Origin: Chloroflexota bacterium
GTDB taxonomy: Bacteria; Chloroflexota; UBA11872
DNA: 45,870 nucleotides
Assembly: GCA_022821645.1 (NCBI GenBank)
Contig: JAJEDE010000004.1
Location: forward strand, 1-45,870
Direction: 5' to 3'
Position numbers and translations under genes: made by a program. The notes below the pieces were generated by a model that saw only the letters and a list, made by a program, of their open reading frames with translations, ran no database searches and was not told the origin of the DNA. How positions within the stretch are numbered: the first letter of the stretch is position 1; each line of letters begins with the position of its first letter. Of this stretch, positions 39,948 through 45,870 are shown one piece after another.

Positions 39948-42031
39948 CGGTCGTTGGAGGCTGGTTGGAGCGGGATGTGGGCCTGCACGCGGGTGCCCTC
40001 GCCAGGTTGGCTTTCGATGCTGAGTGTGCCGCCCAGACGCGTGGCGCGCTCGCGCATGCCAAGCAGGCCGTAACCGGACTCGTTGGAGTCGGCGGGATCG
40101 ATGCCGGCGCCGTCGTCTTCGATTACGAGGCGAACCGCGTCGTGGTTGACCTGGAGGCTGGTGAGCACGTGGTGGGGGGAGGCGTGGCGGAGGGCGTTGG
40201 CGAGGGCCTCCTCGCCGATGCGCAGGAGCTCGTTGGCGATGGGCGCGGGAACCCCGGCGGCGTCGCCCTGGAGGCTGAAACGCGCGGCTGCCTGACCGGA
40301 AGCGTCGGCGCGGGCGACAACCGCGGCGAGGGCGTTACTCAGATCCTGTCCATCAAGGGCGGAGGCGCGGAGGCCCTGGACGGAGAGGCGGGCTTCGCGT
40401 AGGCCGACGCGGGCCAGGTCGAGCGCGCGCGTGCGGTGGTCGGCAGCGGCGAGGGCATCGCCCGCGGCGTGTTCCAGGGCTTCGAGGTGGACGATGACGC
40501 CGGTGAGGCTCTGGGCGACAGTGTCGTGGATGTCGCGGGCGAGGCGCATACGTTCATCGAGGGCGGCGCGGGCCTGGCCCTGGCGGTAGAGCAGGGCGTT
40601 TTCGAGGGCGATGCCGATCTGGGCGGCCACGGTGAGGAGGAAGTTGGAGAGTTCGGCGCTGTCGTCGGCGGCGGTGCGGACGAGGAGGCCGCCCTGTTGC
40701 CCGGCCATGGTTATCGGGAGGGCGTGGACCCATTCGCCGGTGGGCGTGAGGCGGCTGGTGATTGGGCAGTTGGCTTCGGGATGTTCCGTTGGGGCGTCGA
40801 CGGCCCAGTCCGGCGGAGGCGAGGCGGCGAGGCCGAGTTGCTCGGTCTGGGTGGGTGCGAGGCGGACGCAGGCGGCCTGGATGCGGGGGTGGCGGGGGAG
40901 GTCGGCGGCGCTGACTCGGAGGATTTCGTGGGCGTCGAGGGTCTGGGTGATGGAGCGGGCGACGCGGACGACGATTTCGAGCTCGCGGGTGCGGTCGGCG
41001 ACGCGCTGCTCAAGTGAGCCGTAGAGGGACTGGAGCTGGCGAGCCATGGATTCAAACTGGGTGGTGAGGTCCTCGATCTCGTCGCCGGTTCGGACAGGAG
41101 TGGGGATGGGGCGGAAGTCGCCGGCGGCGATGCGGCGGGCGGCCAGGGCGAGGTCGCGCAAGCGGCGGGTGGCGCGGACGGCGGTGAGGCCGATGAGGGC
41201 GGCGGGGAGCAGGGCGGCGCCGAGCAGGGGGATGAGAACAAGGGGACCGGGTCCGCTGAAGGCCTCGACGGCGGCGGTCCAGGGGCGTTCGACGATCAGG
41301 CGCCAACCGGTGGCGCCGAGTGGAGCGAAGCCGGTGATGCGCTGGGTGCCGACCATGGGACCGCGGAGGAGGGCGCCGGAGGCCGTCTGGAAGAGCGGAT
41401 CGCCGGGCTGGCCGGAACTGGTGACGGAGCGACCGGTTTGGTCGAGGTCCTGGTGGTAGGCGACGTAGGCAGCCGCATCGACGAGGCCGAGGGTGGCGTT
41501 GGGGGCGGTGGGGATGAGGTCCTGAAGGAGGGAGCGCCAGGGGGATTCAGTGGTTCCAGAGGAGACCCGGATGACGCCGATGCGGATGACGGTGCCGTCA
41601 GGTATGGCAGCGACGATTGCGGACTGGCCGTTGCTGGTTTGGATGACGTTGGAGAGAGCGAGGGCGTCGGTTGAACGAGCCTGTTGAATGGTTGCCGTCG
41701 CTGGGGCTCGGAGAGCCTCGTCGAGCTGTTGGGTGGGGCTGGCGTCGGTTGAGCGGTGGAGGAAGAGGTTGGGCGGGGTGGGGGAAGCGGAGCGGAGGTT
41801 GGCGCGGAGGGTGTCGGTGAGGGCGCGGTCGATTGGGTCGGCGAGGGCGAGGGCGCGGTCGGTCTCGGCCTGGAGGAGGGTTTCGAGGCGGGAGTGCTGG
41901 TTGAGGAAGAGGGTGAGGACGGCGACGGCGAGCAGCACGGCGGCGGTGGGGACAGCGGCCAGGATGGCGATCTGGCCGGCCAGGGAGCGGGTCCAGCGGC
42001 GGCCGGACCTGGTTGGGGAGGGCTGGTGCAC
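39944..42031 (-). CDS. Sensor histidine kinase (HAMP, GAF, HisKA_3)
   Basis: The 695-residue protein has a first membrane helix (about 20-43), an extracytoplasmic Cache-like sensor region (about 44-262), a second helix (about 263-285) and a HAMP domain. A GAF domain follows (about 355-510). The HisKA_3 histidine lies in RLARDIHDTVAQSLTG, and the HATPase region includes EALANALRHASP, VIEDDGAGID and GYGLLGMRERA. This is the NarX/LiaS/DegS class that pairs with LuxR-type regulators. The start is GTG 42031. It is divergent from polA with 35 bases between starts. Confidence 0.94.
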   Translation of the reverse strand: MHQPSPTRSGRRWTRSLAGQIAILAAVPTAAVLLAVAVLTLFLNQHSRLETLLQAETDRALALADPIDRALTDTLRANLRSASPTPPNLFLHRSTDASPTQQLDEALRAPATATIQQARSTDALALSNVIQTSNGQSAIVAAIPDGTVIRIGVIRVSSGTTESPWRSLLQDLIPTAPNATLGLVDAAAYVAYHQDLDQTGRSVTSSGQPGDPLFQTASGALLRGPMVGTQRITGFAPLGATGWRLIVERPWTAAVEAFSGPGPLVLIPLLGAALLPAALIGLTAVRATRRLRDLALAARRIAAGDFRPIPTPVRTGDEIEDLTTQFESMARQLQSLYGSLEQRVADRTRELEIVVRVARSITQTLDAHEILRVSAADLPRHPRIQAACVRLAPTQTEQLGLAASPPPDWAVDAPTEHPEANCPITSRLTPTGEWVHALPITMAGQQGGLLVRTAADDSAELSNFLLTVAAQIGIALENALLYRQGQARAALDERMRLARDIHDTVAQSLTGVIVHLEALEHAAGDALAAADHRTRALDLARVGLREARLSVQGLRASALDGQDLSNALAAVVARADASGQAAARFSLQGDAAGVPAPIANELLRIGEEALANALRHASPHHVLTSLQVNHDAVRLVIEDDGAGIDPADSNESGYGLLGMRERATRLGGTLSIESQPGEGTRVQAHIPLQPASNDR

Positions 42032-42053
42032 GGGGCAGCGAAAAGGGGCCGCG

Positions 42054-42066
42054 TAGACTGATCAGT
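42054..42066 (+). promoter_or_regulatory. Candidate polA -10 element plus ACTGATCAGT dyad
   Basis: TAGACT (42054-42059) ends 7 bases before the polA ATG. The perfect 10-bp palindrome ACTGATCAGT spans 42057-42066, overlapping it, in the 35-base gap between divergent polA and kinase genes. A leaderless transcript is suggested; the palindrome may be a binding site or chance. Confidence 0.4.
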
Positions 42067-44742
42067 ATGGACGCTTCCGAGCGCCCCCGCCTGGTGGTTC
42101 TGGACGCGATGTCGTTGATTCATCGCGCCTACCACGCGGTGCCGCGCCACTTCGCCACCTCGACGGGCGAGCCCACCAACGCGGTTTTCGGCTTTACGAA
42201 CATCCTGCTGCGGGTGGTTGAGGAACTCTCGCCGGACCACGCGGCGGCGGCGTTTGATCTGCCGGGGCCGACGTTTCGGGATGAGATGTACGAGCCCTAC
42301 AAGGCACACCGGGAAGCGCCGGACGACATGCTGGTTGCGCAGTTTGGGCGGATCCGGGAGCTGCTCGAGGTTCTGGGGATTCCGATCTACGACCTGGAGC
42401 CGTACGAAGCCGACGACGTGCTGGGCACGCTGGCGCGGCAGGCCGAGGCGGACGGGTTTGACGTCTGGCTGATTACCGGGGACCGGGACGCGCTGCAGCT
42501 GGTGACGCCGCAGGTGCGGGTGCTGAGTACCAATCCGCGGACGGGGCAGCCGCTGATCTACGACGAGGCGGCGATCGCGGACCGGTGGGGGATCAGGCCG
42601 TCGCAGGTGGTGGATTTCAAGGGGCTGGTGGGGGACAGCTCGGACAACATCCCGGGCGTGAAGGGCGTGGGGGAGAAGACGGCTTCGACGCTGCTTAAGG
42701 ACTACGAGGACATCGACGAGATATATGCGCACCTGGAGGACATCCGGCCGGCGATCCGGCGTCGGCTGGAGGGGCAGGAAGAGGTGGCGTACCTGTCGCG
42801 GCGGTTGGCGACGATCGTGTGCGACGTGCCGGTGGCGTTCGACGCGGAGCGGACGCGGTTGTGGCAGGCGGATGCGGCGGCCGTGCAGGGGCTGATGCGG
42901 GAGTTGCAGTTCCGCAACGTGGCCGAGCGGATGAGGTTTCTCCAAACCTCTGCTCAGGTCGAGGATGAAGGGCTTGAGGTGGAACCCAGGTTAGTTCTGG
43001 ATGCGGAGGGGGCGCGGGCGCTGGCGGAGCGGGTGGCGGGCGCGGAGCGGGTGGCGGTGTTTCCGTATACGCGGGGGGCGTCATGGAGCGTGGAGTTGTT
43101 GGGGTTGGGGCTGGCGTGGGGTGGTGAGACGGCGTACGTGAGCCTGGATGAAGCGGCCGGGGCGCTGGAGGAGTTGCGGGGGTGGTTGGAGGACGCTGAG
43201 GCGGGGAAGGCGGCGTTTGACTCCAAGGCGCTGAATAGCGCGCTGGCGTCGCGGGAGGTGGTGCTGCGGGGGGTTGAGACGGACCTGCTGCTGGCGGCGT
43301 ATGTGGCGACGCCGAACGCGATTCCGGGAACGCTGGACGACCTGGTGTTCAGGCGGCGAGGGATCGAAGTGGAGCCGCCGCTGCCGGATGCGCAGGTGGC
43401 GGGCGGTCTGATGCGGCCGGAGGCGGAGGACGTGGCGGCGCCGGCGGCGTTGCGGGCGGCGCTGGCGTTGGGGCTGGCGGAGGAGATGGACGCGGAGATC
43501 GACGACCTCAAGCTGACGGAACTGCTGCATGACGTGGAGATGCCGCTGGCGCTGGTGCTGAGCGAGATGGAACGGCGCGGGATCACGCTGGACGCGGGGG
43601 CGCTGGGGGAGCTGTCGCGGGAGATGGCGGAGGAGATTGCGGAGTTGCAGTCGGGGATCTATGCGGACGCGGGGCATGAGTTCAACGTGAACTCGCCGAA
43701 GCAGCTGGGGACGGTGCTGTTCGAGGAAATGGGACTGCCGGCGGGGCGTCGAACGAAGACGGGGTATTCGACGGCGAGCGGGGTGCTGGAAGGGTTGGCG
43801 GACGAAAACCCGATTGTGGGGCGGGTGCTGGAGTACCGGGAGCTGAGCAAGCTGAAGTCGACGTATATCGACACGCTGCCGGACCTGGCGCATCCATCGA
43901 CGGGGCGGCTGCATACGACGTTCAACCAGGCGGGGACGGCGACAGGGCGGTTGTCGTCGGCGAATCCGAATTTGCAGAACATCCCGATCCGCACGGAACG
44001 CGGGCGCGAAATCCGGCGGGCGTTTGTGGCGGGGCGGGAGGGGTGGACGTTGCTGGCGATCGACTACTCGCAGATCGACCTGCGGGTGCTGGCGCATATC
44101 AGCGAGGACGCGGCGATGTGCCAGGCGTTCGCGAATGGGCACGACATCCACTCGGCCACCGCGGCGAGCCTGCATGACGTGGGGCTGGACGAGGTGACGG
44201 AGGACATGCGGCGGCTGGCGAAGACGACGAATTTCGGGATCGTGTACGGGATCAGCGCGCAGGGGTTGGCGTCGCGGACGGAGTTCACGCGGCGGGAGGC
44301 GGCGGCGTTTATCGAGACGTATTTCGCGACGTATCCGGGCGTGAAGGGGTACATGGACTCGACGATCGCGCAGGCGCATGAGCGGGGGTACGTGGAGACG
44401 CTGTTTCAGCGGCGGCGGTATCTGCCGGAGTTGCAGTCGCGGGCGTTCCACGAGCGGGCGGCGGCGGAGCGGATGGCGATCAACATGCCGATCCAGGGGA
44501 CGACGGCGGACATCATGAAGGTGGCGATGGTGAAGCTGGACCGGGCGATCCGCGACGAAGGGTTCGCGGCGCGGATGTTGCTGCAGGTGCATGACGATTT
44601 GCTGTTCGAGCTGCCGTCGGAGGAGTTGGACGGCTTCGCGACGGTGGCGCGGGGGGTGATGACGAAGGCGGTGCGGTTGCAGGTGCCGCTGGCGGTGGAT
44701 GCGAAGGCGGGGGTGAATTGGCGGGACTTGAGAGAGATATAG
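42067..44742 (+). CDS. polA: DNA polymerase I, proofreading-deficient type
   Basis: The 891-residue enzyme acts in lagging-strand maturation and repair. The N-terminal 5'-3' exonuclease (about 1-290) has LVVLDAMSLIHRAYHAVP, YEADDVLG and GDSSDNIPGVKGVGEKTA. The middle domain (about 300-480) retains the fold but lacks the DxE Exo I acid pair, which would fall near VAVFPYTRG, so 3'-5' proofreading is probably lost, as in Taq and Bst polymerases. Polymerase motifs are A (LLAIDYSQIDLRVLA, near 660), B (RRLAKTTNFGIVYG, near 718) and C (LLQVHDDLLFELP, near 837). ATG 42067 is preferred over upstream in-frame codons that overlap the kinase gene. Confidence 0.97.
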   Translation: MDASERPRLVVLDAMSLIHRAYHAVPRHFATSTGEPTNAVFGFTNILLRVVEELSPDHAAAAFDLPGPTFRDEMYEPYKAHREAPDDMLVAQFGRIRELLEVLGIPIYDLEPYEADDVLGTLARQAEADGFDVWLITGDRDALQLVTPQVRVLSTNPRTGQPLIYDEAAIADRWGIRPSQVVDFKGLVGDSSDNIPGVKGVGEKTASTLLKDYEDIDEIYAHLEDIRPAIRRRLEGQEEVAYLSRRLATIVCDVPVAFDAERTRLWQADAAAVQGLMRELQFRNVAERMRFLQTSAQVEDEGLEVEPRLVLDAEGARALAERVAGAERVAVFPYTRGASWSVELLGLGLAWGGETAYVSLDEAAGALEELRGWLEDAEAGKAAFDSKALNSALASREVVLRGVETDLLLAAYVATPNAIPGTLDDLVFRRRGIEVEPPLPDAQVAGGLMRPEAEDVAAPAALRAALALGLAEEMDAEIDDLKLTELLHDVEMPLALVLSEMERRGITLDAGALGELSREMAEEIAELQSGIYADAGHEFNVNSPKQLGTVLFEEMGLPAGRRTKTGYSTASGVLEGLADENPIVGRVLEYRELSKLKSTYIDTLPDLAHPSTGRLHTTFNQAGTATGRLSSANPNLQNIPIRTERGREIRRAFVAGREGWTLLAIDYSQIDLRVLAHISEDAAMCQAFANGHDIHSATAASLHDVGLDEVTEDMRRLAKTTNFGIVYGISAQGLASRTEFTRREAAAFIETYFATYPGVKGYMDSTIAQAHERGYVETLFQRRRYLPELQSRAFHERAAAERMAINMPIQGTTADIMKVAMVKLDRAIRDEGFAARMLLQVHDDLLFELPSEELDGFATVARGVMTKAVRLQVPLAVDAKAGVNWRDLREI

Positions 44743-44796
44743 GGGGCGGCGGGAGCGAGTTGGTGAGGGGAGGAAATGGGGGGCCTCGCGCGCATT

Positions 44797-44820
44797 AAGA
44801 GTTTCTTCCAAGAAACTCTT
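44797..44820. repeat. Perfect 11-bp inverted repeat after polA
   Basis: AAGAGTTTCTT and AAGAAACTCTT flank the two bases CC. It lies 54 bases after the polA stop and is AT-rich amid G-rich DNA. A TTTTTT run occurs at 44838-44843, 17 bases further on, too far for a typical intrinsic terminator. It could be a protein-binding dyad or a small hairpin at the transcript end. Confidence 0.6.
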
Positions 44821-44956
44821 GAGGTGATTTGGGGCGGTTTTTTGGTGGGTTTGGGGGTTGAGGAAGGCGTGAGCGCAGAGAACTGAGCAGGGAGAGCGGA
44901 GGCGGTGCAGGAAGGGGACTTGAGCGGGGGCGTGGGTTGCCCGGCTCGGCGGGATC

Positions 44957-45089
44957 CGGCTTGACGGGAACGCGGGGAGGTCCCGCGCGGACGGGTTGGC
45001 GTTCCGGGTTGAGTTGGGGTGGCTCGACGGGCTCACCATGGACCGGGACGAGCTGAGCAGGTGGGTTGACAGGTTCAGGAGGAACGCGA
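44957..45089. repeat. Degenerate TTCGACAGGCTCA-type intergenic repeat units
   Basis: Two clear related units are GGTGGCTCGACGGGCTCACC at 45018-45037 and GGTGGGTTGACAGGTTCAGG at 45060-45079. A shorter related piece, GGCTTGACGGGAACGCG, starts at 44957. They resemble the dispersed repeat GGTTCGACAGGCTCACCACG found in many environmental high-GC genomes. They do not code for protein. Confidence 0.45.
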
Positions 45090-45244
45090 GTAGGTTGGTG
45101 AGGAGTGGGGGGATCGGGAACGCGGCGGAGGCGAGGGGCATTTGGGGTGGGGCGGTATGTCTTACTCATATAGAGTACAGCATGATGGAATGGAAGTCAA
45201 GGTCAATTCTGGCAATGGACAGCCAGGATTTGAGGGATTCGCGA

Positions 45245-45469
45245 CGGTGCTGCGGGGCGGGGCTCGAGGTTGGTGGCTCGTGGTCCGTGACTCGGGGGCG
45301 TCTGGCGCGTGGGCAGGGGCCAGGGGCTGGTGGCTCGCGGCGAGCGACACGGAGCGGGGCGGTGTGAGGCCGGCTGGGGTGGTGGGGCGGACCAGCAGCG
45401 GGGATGGCGGGGGCGGGCCATGAGGTCAATGCCAGCAATGCCATCAGTGCGTGCGTTGATTGCATTGCC
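45245..45469. repeat. Long G-rich repeat, copy 1
   Basis: This block begins CGGTGCTGCGGGGCGGGG, contains TCGAGGTTGGTGGCTCG and GGGGCTGGTGGCTCGCGG, then GGCCGGCTGGGG, and ends GTGCGTGCGTTGATTGCATT. The same order of motifs recurs 380 bases later in copy 2. Confidence 0.6.
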
Positions 45470-45624
45470 AGCAAGGCTGACGGGGATGGCACTGCGAGCG
45501 ACGCGCTAGTGGCCGCCCGGGGCGTCGGGTGTCCGAGCGATGGGGGGCGGAGCCCTCCTTTGCTTCGTTGGTAAAATGAGTACGAAATGTAGTTGAAGTG
45601 GCTGCCGGGAGCGGAGTGGGGCTC

Positions 45625-45870
45625 GGTGTTGCGGGGTGGGGGATCGAGGTTGGTGGCTGGTGGATGGCGGCTCGGGGAGCGCCTGACGCGTGGGTCTGGG
45701 CGAGCGGTCGTCGTTGGTGGGCCGGGGCGAGGGACTGGTGGCTCGCGAGGGGCCACACGGATCGGGCGGTGTGGGGCCGGCTGGGGAGATGGGTCGAGCC
45801 AGGCGGGCGACGAGGGTGCTGGCAACGGGGGCGGGGCCAGCGGTGCCCCTCGGTGCATGCGTTGATTGCC
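45625..45870. repeat. Long G-rich repeat, copy 2, running to the window edge
   Basis: This block begins CGGTGTTGCGGGGTGGGG, contains TCGAGGTTGGTGGCTGG and GGGACTGGTGGCTCGCGAGG, then GGGGCCGGCTGGGG, and ends GTGCATGCGTTGATTGCC. It parallels copy 1 with insertions and many substitutions. The last bases of the window match the end of copy 1, so the repeat may continue beyond. Confidence 0.6.

Larger units (their letters stand above)
44743..45870. other. 1.1-kb stretch without a convincing gene
   Basis: After polA there is no reading frame I would defend. Proline-rich minus-strand frames arise from the G-rich plus strand. A short plus-strand frame from ATG 45157 starts reasonably (MSYSYRVQHDGMEVKVNSGN) but runs into the G-rich repeat. 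The region holds an inverted repeat, degenerate short repeats and two copies of a long G-rich repeat, listed separately. Confidence 0.55.

Noticed and set aside
43081..45141. A 686-residue Arg/His/Pro/Gln-rich minus-strand frame
   Set aside because: It is antisense to polA, has no domain and its composition is that of reverse-complemented GC-rich codons.
45166..45858. Proline-rich 230-residue minus-strand frame at the right edge
   Set aside because: It is a product of the G-rich plus strand, spans both repeat copies and has no protein-like pattern.
1..45870. CRISPR arrays, tRNA and rRNA genes
   Set aside because: I scanned by eye for regularly spaced repeats, TPsiC-like GGTTCGAATCC motifs and conserved rRNA stretches and saw none. 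A covariance-model search would be decisive.

Overview
The window is high-GC bacterial chromosome, about 70 percent GC by eye, with a core-gene content and no rRNA, tRNA, CRISPR array or intact mobile element that I could see. Several traits fit a Chloroflexota-like, possibly uncultured lineage: a YidC with one short N-terminal segment, a DNA polymerase I that has lost its proofreading motif, an XdhC split into two genes, and -10-like hexamers set 7 bases before start codons. The phylum call is an inference and should be tested with PolA, YidC and ribosomal protein L34 trees.

Layout. 1-240: intergenic hairpin repeat. 241-5127: CinA-like/nucleotidyltransferase fusion, AI-2E-type permease, then the overlapping pair hom-thrC. 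5318-6660: a 307-residue unknown protein overlapping a PIN-domain protein, which looks like a toxin-antitoxin-like module. 6698-11161: panC (minus), a GlcD/E-GlcF-type oxidase pair and a membrane-anchored discoidin-like protein. 11334-15512 (minus): ridA, methyltransferase, beta-helix protein, 2-hydroxyacid dehydrogenase and a second threonine-synthase-like enzyme. 15680-18572 (minus): Crp/Fnr regulator and an OmpR/HAMP-kinase two-component pair. 18628-25679: two lipoproteins, an M29-type aminopeptidase, alpha/beta hydrolase, membrane cytochrome c, amidase and citrate synthase. 25693-27099 (minus): Gfo/Idh/MocA oxidoreductase and a small partner.

27259-33028 holds the conserved rpmH-rnpA-yidD-yidC-jag block, followed by a PfkB kinase and an NFACT/RqcH protein. 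The YidC is the most striking object: about 260 residues resembling a phosphate-binding-protein (PstS, PBP type 2) domain are inserted in its extracytoplasmic loop.

33029-35435 is a roughly 2.4-kb island of visibly lower GC (45-52 percent in lines I counted, against 72 percent next door). It carries short ORF remnants, an IS1595-like zinc-finger fragment, a secreted cysteine-containing protein and a tiny lipoprotein. 35436-44742 returns to normal composition: mutM, a VTT/DedA-like protein, a methyltransferase, split xdhC, a NarL-type two-component system and polA. 44743-45870 has no convincing gene; it contains a perfect 11-bp inverted repeat, degenerate intergenic repeats and two copies of a roughly 230-bp G-rich repeat, the second running to the window edge.

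Overlapping or tightly spaced genes (hom-thrC, glc pair, kinase-regulator pairs, rnpA-yidD, yidC-jag, the xdhC halves) are probably co-transcribed. No complete pathway is confined to the window.
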